The notes below the pieces were generated by a model, which was given only the letters and a program-made list of their open reading frames with translations, did not search any database and had not been told where the DNA came from. A DNA stretch of 64,000 nt from Paracoccus gahaiensis (GTDB lineage: Bacteria; Pseudomonadota; Alphaproteobacteria; Rhodobacterales; Rhodobacteraceae). Shown here piece after piece: positions 44,881 to 53,695 of this stretch; positions within the stretch are counted from its first letter, which is position 1; every line of letters starts with the position of its first letter. The position numbers and the translations under genes are program-made. The stretch covers positions 1 to 64,000 of the forward strand of contig NZ_SUNI01000015.1 in the NCBI RefSeq assembly GCF_005048225.1, written 5' to 3'.

Positions 44881-46499
44881 CCGACCACCTGCTGGAGATC
44901 CGCAACCTCTCCGTCGAATTCCACACGGCGGCGGGCACCGTCCACGCGGTGCGCGATGTCAGCTTTCATCTGGACCGCGGGGAGACGCTGGCCATCCTGG
45001 GCGAAAGCGGATCGGGCAAGTCCGTCTCGGCTTCAGCGATCATGAACCTGATCGACATGCCGCCGGGGCGCATCACCTCGGGTCAGGTGCTGTTCGGCGG
45101 GCGCGACCTGCTGCACCTGTCCGACGAGGCGCGCCGCGACATCAACGGCAGCCAGATCGCGATGATCTTCCAAGACCCACTGAGCCACCTGAATCCAGTC
45201 TATGACGTGGGCTGGCAGATCGCGGAAACGATGATTGTCCACGGCACCCCGCGCGCCAAGGCCAATTCCGAAGCGCTGAGGCTGGTGACGCGCGTGGGCA
45301 TCCCCAACCCCGAAGGTGCGCTGCGCAAGTATCCGCACGAGTTTTCAGGTGGCCAGCGCCAGCGCCTGATGATCGCCATGGCTCTGGCGATGAAGCCAGA
45401 CCTCTTGATTGCGGACGAACCCACTACCGCGCTGGACGTAACCGTGCAGGCCGAGGTGCTGTCCCTGCTGCACGAATTGCAGCAGGAAACCGGCATGGGC
45501 GTGCTCATCATCACTCATGACTTGGGCGTCGTGGCCGAGATCGCCGACCGCGTGGTGGTGATGAACGCGGGCGAGATCGTCGAGGCGGGCATCACCCGCG
45601 AGGTTTATCACAACGCCACCCACCCCTATACTCGCAAACTGATTGGTGCAGCCCCCGGCAAGGGGCGGATGCACCAGCCGGGCGCGGAAGCGGAACCCGT
45701 GCTGCAGGTCCGCGACGTGGTCAAGGATTATGCGGGTTTTCGGGCGCTGGACGGGGTCAGCTTCGATCTGATGGCGGGGCAGACACTTGCCGTGGTGGGC
45801 GAGAGCGGGTCGGGTAAATCGACGCTGGCGCGCATCCTGCTGCGCCTGGACGAGGCCAACAGCGGCACCGCGCTGTGGAAAGGACGCGATCTGTTCACCA
45901 TGCCCCCGTCCGAGCTGTTCAAGATCCGCCGCGACCTGCAGATGGTCTTCCAGGACCCGACCCAATCGCTGAACCCGCGGATGAGCGTCTATCAGCTGAT
46001 CTCAGAGGCTTGGGCGATCCACCCCGACATCCTGCCCCGTGCCCAGTGGAAGGCGCGCGTGGCGCAACTGCTGCAACAGGTGGGCCTGCGCCCCGACATG
46101 GCCAATCGCTATCCGCACCAATTCTCGGGCGGACAGCGTCAGCGCATCGCCATCGCCCGCGCACTGGCGCTGGAGCCCAAGCTGATCGTCTGCGACGAGG
46201 CCGTATCGGCGTTGGACGTCTCGGTGCAGGCGCAGGTGATCGCCCTGCTGGACGATCTGCGCAAGACCATGGGCATTGCCTTCATCTTCATCGCACATGA
46301 CTTGCCGGTGGTGCGAGATTTCGCAGATCACGTCATGGTCATGCAAAAGGGCCGCGTGGTCGAGTTGGGGACCGTTCAGCAGGTCTTCGACGCGCCCCAG
46401 CAGCCCTATACGCAGGCGCTGCTGGCGGCGGGGCTGGATCCCGACCCCGACGTGCAGACGCAGCGGCGCGAAGCGCGGCTGGCCTTGGCCGGGGCATGA
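44877..46499 (+). CDS. ABC ATPase, fused DppD-DppF type
   Basis: A 540-residue tandem ATPase. Two Walker A motifs (GESGSGKS), two signatures (SGGQRQR) and two Walker B motifs (LLIADEPTT and LIVCDEAVSALD) are visible, with the first domain about 1-265 and the second from about 270. Peptide importers usually use two separate proteins. The fusion is common in alphaproteobacteria. ATG 44877 overlaps the permease stop; a longer upstream reading would run inside the permease. Confidence 0.94.
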   Translation: MTDHLLEIRNLSVEFHTAAGTVHAVRDVSFHLDRGETLAILGESGSGKSVSASAIMNLIDMPPGRITSGQVLFGGRDLLHLSDEARRDINGSQIAMIFQDPLSHLNPVYDVGWQIAETMIVHGTPRAKANSEALRLVTRVGIPNPEGALRKYPHEFSGGQRQRLMIAMALAMKPDLLIADEPTTALDVTVQAEVLSLLHELQQETGMGVLIITHDLGVVAEIADRVVVMNAGEIVEAGITREVYHNATHPYTRKLIGAAPGKGRMHQPGAEAEPVLQVRDVVKDYAGFRALDGVSFDLMAGQTLAVVGESGSGKSTLARILLRLDEANSGTALWKGRDLFTMPPSELFKIRRDLQMVFQDPTQSLNPRMSVYQLISEAWAIHPDILPRAQWKARVAQLLQQVGLRPDMANRYPHQFSGGQRQRIAIARALALEPKLIVCDEAVSALDVSVQAQVIALLDDLRKTMGIAFIFIAHDLPVVRDFADHVMVMQKGRVVELGTVQQVFDAPQQPYTQALLAAGLDPDPDVQTQRREARLALAGA

Positions 46500-46510
46500 G
46501 TCACGCAGTG

Positions 46511-47254
46511 TCAGCCCAGATTGACACTCACCGTGCCAAGGGGCCCCAGATCGGCGGAGACGCGGCGCGCATCGCCCGTCATGGGCAGCTTGATCCGCGC
46601 ACCGGTGATCACGATGTCGCCTGCCGTCAGGGGCAGGCCCCGCGCCGCCGCGTGACCCGCCAGCCAGGCCAGCGTCGTCAGGATCTGGTCCCAGCTGGCG
46701 CCGGTGGCCACGCTATCCTGCCGGTCGTCCACCTGCAGCCCGATGACCAGCGCGGACAGGTCGGGCAGACCCTCCACCGCCACCGCAGCGCCCGTGATGA
46801 CGGCAGCGTTGTTCTGTGTGTCACCCAGCCTCAGCATTGGCACGGCCTGATCGCGGTCCGACAGGGCAGAGCTGCACAGCTCGATTGCGGGACGGACATT
46901 GCGGATGCGTGCGGCGATCTCGGCCGGCGGCCACGGGGTGTCACGGGCCGGCAGGTCTGCGGACAGCTCGACCGCCACCTCGGCCTCGGCCAGATAGGCC
47001 AAGGGGCAGGCAATGCGCGCGCCATCGGCGTAAAACCGGTCGCGCGGCAGGGGCGAGGTCTGCGGCACGTCTGCACCCCCAGCCAGCACCTTCCATCCGC
47101 CTGCACCTCCGTCGTGGGTAATCATCGCGTTCTGCAGCGCATACGCCTGATCGAAATCGGTGGGCACCGTCACGATGCTGCCCGAGACGATAGGGCGATG
47201 CGCCTTGCGCGCGGTCGCAAGCAAGCGGGCTGTGTCAAGGAAAGGCTGGGTCAT
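46511..47254 (-). CDS. 2-keto-4-pentenoate hydratase-like protein (FAH superfamily)
   Basis: A 247-residue member of the hydratase/decarboxylase branch of the fumarylacetoacetate hydrolase fold, with DFDQAYALQNAMITHDGG and the acidic metal-site region AEAEVAVEL. It acts on 2-keto enoic acids or related 2-keto sugar acids, with a divalent metal. It is on the opposite strand to its neighbours and ends 12 bp from the ABC ATPase gene. It fits dehydration or hydration of a keto-deoxy acid before the aldolase step. Confidence 0.75.
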   Translation of the reverse strand: MTQPFLDTARLLATARKAHRPIVSGSIVTVPTDFDQAYALQNAMITHDGGAGGWKVLAGGADVPQTSPLPRDRFYADGARIACPLAYLAEAEVAVELSADLPARDTPWPPAEIAARIRNVRPAIELCSSALSDRDQAVPMLRLGDTQNNAAVITGAAVAVEGLPDLSALVIGLQVDDRQDSVATGASWDQILTTLAWLAGHAAARGLPLTAGDIVITGARIKLPMTGDARRVSADLGPLGTVSVNLG

Positions 47255-47328
47255 GCTTCTCTCTCTGCGAAGGTCAGGGGCATGAGACACCTTTTTTCTA
47301 ACAAAGGACAACCGTCCGGGACTTGGAT

Positions 47329-48135
47329 ATGACAGAGCAGTCGCAGGATTTTCACGGAAAGACCGCCATCGTCACCGGCGGGGCGCGCGGGCTTGGCGCG
47401 CAGATCGTCGGCGGGTTGGCCCTGGGCGGCGCGCGGGTCTTCGTGGCTGACGTTTTAGACGCGGACGGCACTGCACTTTGCAAGGCGCTGACAGCCGGAG
47501 GGTGTCAGGTCTACTATCATCATTTGGATGTTTCGAACGAAAGATCATGGCGCGGGCTGGTAGAAAGCGTGGCCGATCAGGTCGAACAGCTGGACATTCT
47601 GGTCAACAATGCCGGTATTATCATCCGTAAGACGCTGGATGCGACCACACTAGACGAGTGGAACCGCGCCTTTGCTGTCAACGTCGCGGGGGTATTCCTA
47701 GGCATGCGCGATTGCCGTGCGCTGCTGGAACGATCTGCCTCCGGATCAATCGTGAACATTTCCTCCACGGCGGGTCTGATTGCGCATTCCGATCCTTCGT
47801 ATACGGCCAGCAAATGGGCGGTGCGCGGGCTGACGAAATCGGCGGCATTGGACATGGCCCCGCGTGGCATCCGCGTAAATTCCGTTCATCCGGCGACCAT
47901 CGCCACGCCGCTGACCGCTGCAGCCCCTGCGGGGCATCTCGAGGCAAACCGCCACGCCATCCCCCTTGGCCGCGAGGCGACCGCTGCGGAAATCGCCCAG
48001 ATCGTGCTGTTTCTGGCCTCCGAGCGCGCGTCTTTCGTCACGGGGGCCGAAATCGCAGCCGACGGCGGACTGGTGACCGGGGGTGTCGCGCATATGCGCG
48101 AGGCGTTCCAACGCGCCTTCGTGGCTGACATCTGA
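47329..48135 (+). CDS. Short-chain dehydrogenase/reductase 1
   Basis: 268 residues with the NAD(P) motif TGGARGLG, LVNNAG, catalytic Ser in VNISSTAG and YTASKWAVRG. The C-terminus has GAEIAADGG, usual in 3-ketoacyl reductase-like SDRs. The probable role is oxidation of a sugar or sugar acid. It begins the rightward SDR-SDR-kinase-gntR unit; TTG/GTG codons further upstream are less likely than ATG 47329. Confidence 0.9.
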   Translation: MTEQSQDFHGKTAIVTGGARGLGAQIVGGLALGGARVFVADVLDADGTALCKALTAGGCQVYYHHLDVSNERSWRGLVESVADQVEQLDILVNNAGIIIRKTLDATTLDEWNRAFAVNVAGVFLGMRDCRALLERSASGSIVNISSTAGLIAHSDPSYTASKWAVRGLTKSAALDMAPRGIRVNSVHPATIATPLTAAAPAGHLEANRHAIPLGREATAAEIAQIVLFLASERASFVTGAEIAADGGLVTGGVAHMREAFQRAFVADI

Positions 48136-48147
48136 ACATCGGAGGAT

Positions 48148-48840
48148 ATGAGAATCATGAATCAGGGCAGACACGCATTCGTCTCAGGGGTCAGTTCGGG
48201 TATTGGCCTGTCCATCGCACAGACACTGCTGGAGGGGGGATGGCAGGTGACCGGGATCAGCAGGCGGGCGCCTGAGATCGCCCATCCGGGCCTGCGCCAC
48301 CTGCCCGCCGATCTTATGGATGTTGACGCGTTAAGCGCGGCGCTGGCCTGTGTCGGGCCGGTGGATGCGATCATCCATGCCGCCGGTGTGTTGCGCGTGG
48401 GCCATCTGGGGCAACTGGACTCCGAGAATGGTCGGACGATGTGGCAGTTGCACGTCGTAGCCGCCGAACAGATCATAAATGGGCTGGTTGGCAGTATGAT
48501 CGATGGCGGGCGTGTCGTGCTGATCGGCAGCCGCACCGCTGCGGGATCCGCGGGCAAGTCACAATATGCAGCCAGCAAGGCTGCGATGGTCGGCATGGCG
48601 CGATCCTGGGCGGCTGAGTTGGCATCGCGCCGGATCTGCGTCAATGTGGTCGCCCCCGCAGCCACCGACACGCCGATGCTGCGCGATCCGGGGCGCGCAG
48701 GCGTGCAACCCAAGTTGCCACCAATGGGACGTCTGGTGACGCCGGAAGAAATTGCCGCGACCGTTGCCTTCCTCCTGACGGACGGTGCCCGCAGTATCAC
48801 CGGTCAACAGATCATCGTTTGCGGTGGTTCGTCGCTGTGA
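48148..48840 (+). CDS. Short-chain dehydrogenase/reductase 2
   Basis: 230 residues with SGVSSGIGLSIA, IHAAG, catalytic Ser in LIGSRTA and YAASKAAMVG. GGAGG precedes the start (48148 or 48157). Two SDRs in one catabolic unit suggest two successive or stereospecific oxidations. Its stop overlaps the kinase start (TGATG). Confidence 0.88.
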   Translation: MRIMNQGRHAFVSGVSSGIGLSIAQTLLEGGWQVTGISRRAPEIAHPGLRHLPADLMDVDALSAALACVGPVDAIIHAAGVLRVGHLGQLDSENGRTMWQLHVVAAEQIINGLVGSMIDGGRVVLIGSRTAAGSAGKSQYAASKAAMVGMARSWAAELASRRICVNVVAPAATDTPMLRDPGRAGVQPKLPPMGRLVTPEEIAATVAFLLTDGARSITGQQIIVCGGSSL

Positions 48841-49865
48841 TGGGCCGCCCCCGGCTGTGTATCATCGCTGACGACCTGACCGGTGCCCTAGATGCGGCCG
48901 CACCCTTCGCGACGCGCGGCCTGTCCGTGCATGTTGCAACGCATCCGGCGGCGCTGGACCCAACGTCTGGCGCGGATATCCTGGCCGTCAGCACCAACTC
49001 CCGGGACGGCACCCAGAACGCGGCGCGCGATGCCGTCGCACAAGTTCTGTCGCGCCTGCCAGTCGGAGTACTCCTGTTCAAGAAAGTTGATTCCCGGTTG
49101 AAGGGTCATGTTGCGGTCGAATTGGATGCGCTCTGGTCCGGGCCGGTGCTGGTCGCCCCTGCCATCCCGGAATTTGGCCGAGTGACACAGAGTGGTCACG
49201 TTACGGGCTTCGGTGTGGAAATTCCGATCTCAATCGCAGACATCCTTGGGCCCTTGGCGCACCGTGCTGAAATCCCCGACACGCTGACTACCCAAGACAT
49301 GCGCCGCGCAGCGGACGCGTTGCCCGACACGACCTTGCCCGTCGGTGCGCGTGCGCTCGCCGAAGCTCTCGCCGCGCGTATGACCGACGACGTTGCGCCT
49401 CTGCCATGGCAACCCCCTCGAGGGCCGGTCCTGATTCTTGTCGGATCGCGCGATCCAATCACGCTGGACCAGGTGGCCGCCGTGGCACGGCAGGGCGCAG
49501 CGCATGTCATTGAGGCGCCCTCGGGGCATCTGCCTCCCCTGCCCGACGATGCCCCCGGCCCGGTGCTGGTCGTGGCGCGGCCCGGCGGTGTCCCGGCGTC
49601 GGGCGATGAGGTCGCGGATCGGCTGGCGCACGGTGCGCATCCGGCCCTGACTGCGGAACGTCCGGTGCTGGTGCTAACCGGCGGCGCCACGGCGCAGGCC
49701 ATGCTGGCGAGGCTGGGTGTGGACCGGCTGACCCTGATCGGGGAATGCCTGCCCGGCCTTCCAGTTGCACAGGCCGGAGGCTTCACGGTGATTGCCAAGT
49801 CGGGTGGGTTTGGCGATACCCGGACCCTTGTCACACTACTTGCCAAGTTCGTCGGAGAGTCCTGA
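48840..49865 (+). CDS. Four-carbon acid sugar kinase (DtnK/OtnK-like)
   Basis: A 341-residue kinase of the DUF1537/four-carbon acid sugar kinase family. It shows IADDLTGALDAAAPFA at the N-terminus, and VLTGGATAQAML and VIAKSGGFGD in the C-terminal nucleotide-binding part. It phosphorylates D-threonate, D-erythronate or a relative at the 4-position, giving the substrate of PdxA2 (39019). It is coupled by TGATG overlaps to the SDR before and the regulator after. Confidence 0.88.
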   Translation: MGRPRLCIIADDLTGALDAAAPFATRGLSVHVATHPAALDPTSGADILAVSTNSRDGTQNAARDAVAQVLSRLPVGVLLFKKVDSRLKGHVAVELDALWSGPVLVAPAIPEFGRVTQSGHVTGFGVEIPISIADILGPLAHRAEIPDTLTTQDMRRAADALPDTTLPVGARALAEALAARMTDDVAPLPWQPPRGPVLILVGSRDPITLDQVAAVARQGAAHVIEAPSGHLPPLPDDAPGPVLVVARPGGVPASGDEVADRLAHGAHPALTAERPVLVLTGGATAQAMLARLGVDRLTLIGECLPGLPVAQAGGFTVIAKSGGFGDTRTLVTLLAKFVGES

Positions 49866-50593
49866 TGTCAGTCCCGGAAAAAACTGCGCGCCGTTCCCTT
49901 GCGGAGATCGTGTTCGACCGGATGGAGCGGGCGATCAAGTCGGGCTCCTATCGCCCGGATGAAAAACTGCCGACCGAGTATGATCTGGCCGCCGAGTTCG
50001 AGGTATCGCGCCCCGTAATCCGTGACGCACTCCGCCGGTTGCGCGAACGCGGCCTGATCTATTCGCGCCAGGGGGCGGGCAGTTTTGTGCGTTCTGCGGG
50101 ATTGCGCCGCCCGCTCGGATTCGGAGCGCTGGAAAATGTAGCCGACCTGCTCAGCTGCTACGAGTTTCGGCTGACCCTGGAACCGGCAGCGGCGCAATGT
50201 GCCGCCGAGCGGCATGATGCAGCATCATTGGCTGAGATCGCCGTCGCGCTGGACAAGATGCGCGATGCGACCAATCGTGCCACCCACCGTGAGGATGCTG
50301 ACTTCCAGTTTCATCTGGCCATCGCGCGCGCCAGTGAAAACACGTATTTCGCAACCGCGATGGAGGCGTTGCAGGACCATATCGCCGCCGGGATGCGCTT
50401 TCACGGCGCCTCGGTTAAGCGCGAGGCGCAAGGGCTGGAACGGGTGCTGGAGGAACACCGCTGCCTGTTCGAAGCGATCCGTGCGGGTGATGGCACCGGC
50501 GCACAGGCGCTGATGCATGTGCATCTAACCGGTTCGCGCGAGCGGCTGTTTGAGCGACGCAAGCCAAGCGCCAATGCAGATATCAATTCCTAG
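49865..50593 (+). CDS. GntR-family regulator (FadR/FCD subfamily)
   Basis: 242 residues: a winged helix (about 15-75, EYDLAAEFEVSRPVIRDALR, RERGLIYSRQGAGSF) and an all-helical FCD ligand domain with a metal-binding His pattern (HLAIARASENTYF). It ends the kinase unit and probably senses a pathway intermediate. Candidate operators are the inverted elements at 41207-41333. Confidence 0.92.
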   Translation: MSVPEKTARRSLAEIVFDRMERAIKSGSYRPDEKLPTEYDLAAEFEVSRPVIRDALRRLRERGLIYSRQGAGSFVRSAGLRRPLGFGALENVADLLSCYEFRLTLEPAAAQCAAERHDAASLAEIAVALDKMRDATNRATHREDADFQFHLAIARASENTYFATAMEALQDHIAAGMRFHGASVKREAQGLERVLEEHRCLFEAIRAGDGTGAQALMHVHLTGSRERLFERRKPSANADINS

Positions 50594-50847
50594 CGCGAGC
50601 CTCGGCCGCGGATGGCGAGCGCAATGACCATGCCGTAAACCAATATGGCGGCGCCGATTGGTGCAAGAACGCCCGACAAGCCAAACGACATGGCCTGTGT
50701 CATCCAGACGAAGCTAGGTCCCGCATGACCAGCAGTCAGAGGCTTTTCGCGTCGATGCTGTTCTAAGCTGTGAAACCGCTTTCCGAAGAGATGTGGTGAT
50801 TGCGGCAACCGCAATCGCCGATCCCGATGGCAGCTCGTGAGTGTCAA
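50590..50847 (-). pseudogene. C-terminal fragment of a membrane protein
   Basis: The last 45 residues contain two membrane segments (AMSFGLSGVLAPIGAAILVY and MVIALAIRG), while the preceding residues look non-coding. The upstream part of the gene is absent. The parent family could not be identified. It marks the edge where the catabolic cluster was joined to transposon-rich DNA. Confidence 0.35.
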
Positions 50848-50862
50848 GCAAAAACGTCATTT

Positions 50863-50888
50863 TGACCTTTTGTCGGACCAAAAGGTCA
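50863..50888. repeat. Perfect 10-bp inverted repeat
   Basis: TGACCTTTTG (50863-50872) and CAAAAGGTCA (50879-50888) flank a 6-base centre. It lies between the membrane-protein fragment and the IS1182 element; it may be a terminator without U-tract or a recombination site. Confidence 0.5.
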
Positions 50889-50995
50889 TACAGCTTTCTT
50901 AGGCGGGCAAAACACAGTCACATGCAGCCGTTCCATAGCTGCAACGCGGATCAACGAATGCCTGCCTCCCCTGCCCCTTTTTCAAAGTGTTCAAA

Positions 50996-51018
50996 AACGA
51001 TCCAGACCGTGTGAAAAC
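50996..51018 (+). repeat. IS1182-family left terminal inverted repeat
   Basis: 23 bp, exact inverse of 52650-52672. Confidence 0.92.
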
Positions 51019-51168
51019 TTGGGGAAGTCTGATGGTGTGCAGGGGTTTCGGCTGGATCGGAGATTTTCCTTTAGAGGATCCGGATCAAACGCTTAATCGT
51101 GGGTTTTGGGGTCCTGTGGGGATCTCTGAAGGCAAATATGGGCTGACACTTAAGAAAATGGGGAGCCT

Positions 51169-52605
51169 TTACAGCCTGACAGCCGCAATCAACGCCGGAA
51201 TGCCGACAAGGCTGATCGCTCGACGCAAATTGTAGGCGATGGCCGTCAGGCTGAACTCAGCGCGCACGTTCTCCAGCCTGCGCATCAGGAATGCACCCTG
51301 GCCCATCCATTGCTTCACGGAGCCGAACGGGTGCTCGACGCTCTCGCGCCGCTCATCGAGCACCCCGGGCCGCGCGGCAAGCCGTTTCGCCATCCGGTCC
51401 AGCACGGCCTCGTTCTCATAGCGCGCAACCTTGCGGTAGGCCGCGGTGGTGCAACGTGTCTTGAGTGCGCAGGACTTGCAGGCAGCGGCATTGGCATAAT
51501 CGAACACGCGGATCTCGCCACGAACCGGGCGGCTGTGCACATGGCGCAAAGCCGCGCCGCCCGGGCATGTGTAGATGTCTGCCTCGGCGTCATAACGGAA
51601 CTGGTCCTTGGGAAAAAATCCCTTGGCAACGGCAGATCCGCGCTGCGGTTTGGGAACGTAAGGGACGATGCCTGCCGTTTCGCAGGCCTCGATATCTTCG
51701 ATCTTGAAGTAGCCCCGGTCGGCCACGGCATCGATCTGCGCAACATCGAGGGTCTCACGCGCAGCCTTGGCCGTCTCGGTCAGCAGGCCCAGGTCGCTGA
51801 CCTTGTTGTGGACCTGCTGCTCCGCAATCAGTTTGTGCTTGGTATCGACCGCAATCTGGACGTTATAACCGACCCCGACGCGACTGTTGGAGTGCATCGC
51901 GCGTGCGTCCGGGTCGGTCAGCGAGATCTGGTCCGCGCCGCTGTCTGCAAGGGCTTTGCCATGATCATCAAGCCGTTCACGCCGCTTGCGGAGCGCTGCG
52001 ATCTTTTCCTGCAGCCTCTCGACGGTGCCCCTCTCTGGCGCGTCCTCACCGTCCTTGTCGGCCTCATCGAGCTGCTTGAGATACCGCGCCAAGCGCTCAT
52101 CGCTTTCCGCTATCGCTTTGGCCAGCTTGGCCTTGGTGAAATTCCGCTCCCGGCTGTTCACGGCCTTGATCCGGGTGCCGTCGACTGCGATCAACTCTCG
52201 TCCGAACAAGTCGAGTTCACGACACAGCAGCACGAACTCCCGGAACACCTGGCGAAACGCCGTTCTGTTGTCGCGTCGGAAGTCTGCGATTGTCTTGAAG
52301 TCGGGGGTCAGGCGGCGGAGCAGCCAGATGACTTCAAGATTGCGATGCGTCTCTACCTCCAATCGGCGGCTGGACCGCACCCGGTTCAGGTATCCGTAAA
52401 TGTAGAGCTTCAAGAGATCGGCCGGATCATATCCCGGTCGACCGGTACTTTTCGCCTGGACCCGCCCAAAGCCAGCTGCCCTCAGATCGAGCCCGTCAAC
52501 GAAAGCATCGATAAACCGGACAACATTGTCCGGCCCCACATAGTCGTCCACAGAGTCCGGCAAAAGCAGGAGTTGGGACCGATCACCGCCTGAAATATGT
52601 GCCAT
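51169..52605 (-). CDS. IS1182-family transposase
   Basis: A 478-residue DDE transposase. The N-terminal DUF772-like region has VDDYVGPDNVVRFIDAFVDG and GRPGYDPADLLKLYIYGYLN. The catalytic part contains ELIAVDGTRIKAVNS, VADRGYFK and the C-terminal VEHPFGSVKQWMGQGAFL. Length matches IS1182 enzymes, and no frameshift or internal stop is seen. Confidence 0.94.
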   Translation of the reverse strand: MAHISGGDRSQLLLLPDSVDDYVGPDNVVRFIDAFVDGLDLRAAGFGRVQAKSTGRPGYDPADLLKLYIYGYLNRVRSSRRLEVETHRNLEVIWLLRRLTPDFKTIADFRRDNRTAFRQVFREFVLLCRELDLFGRELIAVDGTRIKAVNSRERNFTKAKLAKAIAESDERLARYLKQLDEADKDGEDAPERGTVERLQEKIAALRKRRERLDDHGKALADSGADQISLTDPDARAMHSNSRVGVGYNVQIAVDTKHKLIAEQQVHNKVSDLGLLTETAKAARETLDVAQIDAVADRGYFKIEDIEACETAGIVPYVPKPQRGSAVAKGFFPKDQFRYDAEADIYTCPGGAALRHVHSRPVRGEIRVFDYANAAACKSCALKTRCTTAAYRKVARYENEAVLDRMAKRLAARPGVLDERRESVEHPFGSVKQWMGQGAFLMRRLENVRAEFSLTAIAYNLRRAISLVGIPALIAAVRL

Positions 52606-52649
52606 GCCCAAAAATACCATGGCCGCTCAGTGCTGGGAATCCGGTTCGT

Positions 52650-52672
52650 GTTTTCACACGGTCTGGATCGTT
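52650..52672 (-). repeat. IS1182-family right terminal inverted repeat
   Basis: 23 bp, exact inverse of 50996-51018. The transposase start lies 45 bp inside this end. Confidence 0.92.
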
Positions 52673-52704
52673 GGCGCAACAGTGTCAAACGTGCTGCAAA
52701 GGCC

Positions 52705-52727
52705 GTCGCAAAGGCGACTTTTGCGAC
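52705..52727. promoter_or_regulatory. Inverted repeat upstream of resolvase, possible res/operator
   Basis: GTCGCAAA (52705-52712) and TTTGCGAC (52720-52727) flank a 7-base centre, 45 bp before the resolvase start. Serine resolvases bind such repeats at res and repress their own promoters. Confidence 0.45.
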
Positions 52728-52771
52728 ATGTCCATTACGGGCTGGCTTTTGCAACTTTGGGAAAGCATGCG

Positions 52772-53344
52772 ATGGCGGCAGTAGGCTATCCCATGGCATC
52801 GACCAGCGGTCAGGAGCATCGGCTGCAACACGATGCTCTGAACGCGGCAGGATGCGACTGTATTGCCTCAGAGGCCGAAAGCGGCGCGGACGAAAACGCC
52901 CGGCCTCGGTTGCAACGCCTGCTAGCTAACCTGTCGGGCGATGACACCCTTGTCGTCAGGCGGCTTGATAGGCTGGCGCAAAGCGTCAAAGAGCTGATCA
53001 CAGTTGCCAACAGGCTTTCCGAACGGAAGGTTTGCCTGCGGTCTTTGAACGGACAGATCGACACCACGACGCCGCAAGGGCGGATGATGTTTCATGTCTT
53101 CGCCCTGATCGCACAGTTCGGGCGTGACCTGATCGCGGAACGGACACGGGCCGGACTGGAAGCTGCCCGCGCCAGTGGCCGCATCATAGGACGCCGGCGC
53201 CTCTTGGCGCCTGCCCACATTACCCAGGCTCAAGCATGGTTAACGTCCACGCAAGTGACGCAAGCTCAGGCGGCTAAGGCCTTTGGGGTCAGTTGGCCCA
53301 CCCTCCTACGGGCGCTTTCTCCCGCCAAGGAGCTGAGCGAATGA
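52772..53344 (+). CDS. Serine recombinase (Tn3-type resolvase/invertase)
   Basis: 190 residues. The catalytic domain begins VGYPMASTSGQEHRLQHDAL, where the first Ser of MASTS fits the nucleophile position. DDTLVVRRLDRLAQSVKELI and the R-x-L-I-A-E-RTRAG helix follow, with a C-terminal HTH (VTQAQAAKAFGVSWPTLLRA). ATG 52772 matches the usual family start; the in-frame extension through the IS end is spurious. It may resolve plasmid multimers or belong to a lost transposon. Confidence 0.9.
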   Translation: MAAVGYPMASTSGQEHRLQHDALNAAGCDCIASEAESGADENARPRLQRLLANLSGDDTLVVRRLDRLAQSVKELITVANRLSERKVCLRSLNGQIDTTTPQGRMMFHVFALIAQFGRDLIAERTRAGLEAARASGRIIGRRRLLAPAHITQAQAWLTSTQVTQAQAAKAFGVSWPTLLRALSPAKELSE

Positions 53345-53628
53345 TCGGCGCCGTCGCGATTTTGGCTTTGTCGCAGATGATAGGACCTGGCGCTCTACCA
53401 GCCACGCCTCAAGCCTTACATCTGTGTCTGTTCCCGGAAGATCCTATCGTCAATGAACGAGCCCTAGCCGATTACGGGATCTCGCTGAAAGATGAATATG
53501 ATAGATATTTCAGTGACCTGAACGCATACCTCATGTGCCTTCAACGGTCACATGCTGACACGATCGAACGAGGCACCGTTTGGCACAATCGCTACAAAGA
53601 AGCGTTCCCAACCAACATAATTGAATGA
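53341..53628 (+). CDS. Small exported protein coupled to the resolvase
   Basis: 95 residues. The N-terminal MIGAVAILALSQMIGPGALP looks like a signal peptide (cleavage near PATPQA). The mature part has two Cys and AYLMCLQRSHADTIERGTVW. Its ATG overlaps the resolvase stop (ATGA). No family was recognised. It precedes the secreted protein of module 2. Confidence 0.55.
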   Translation: MIGAVAILALSQMIGPGALPATPQALHLCLFPEDPIVNERALADYGISLKDEYDRYFSDLNAYLMCLQRSHADTIERGTVWHNRYKEAFPTNIIE

Positions 53629-53695
53629 TGCAAGATTTCATTTGCCTGGCATGGTGATGTTCTCATGTGCTGTCGCACCCCAAAGGAGGTTCACG

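Larger units (their letters stand above)
50996..52672 (-). mobile_element. IS1182-family insertion sequence, complete
   Basis: Perfect 23-bp terminal inverted repeats (50996-51018 and 52650-52672, core CGATCCAGACCGTGTGAAAA) bound a 1677-bp element with one intact transposase. No short target duplication is visible at its borders. It sits upstream of the resolvase gene and appears recent because repeats and gene are undamaged. Confidence 0.92.

Noticed and set aside
51310-52593. 427-codon plus-strand frame inside the IS1182 element
   Set aside because: It mirrors the intact transposase on the other strand and has no ribosome binding site or domain.
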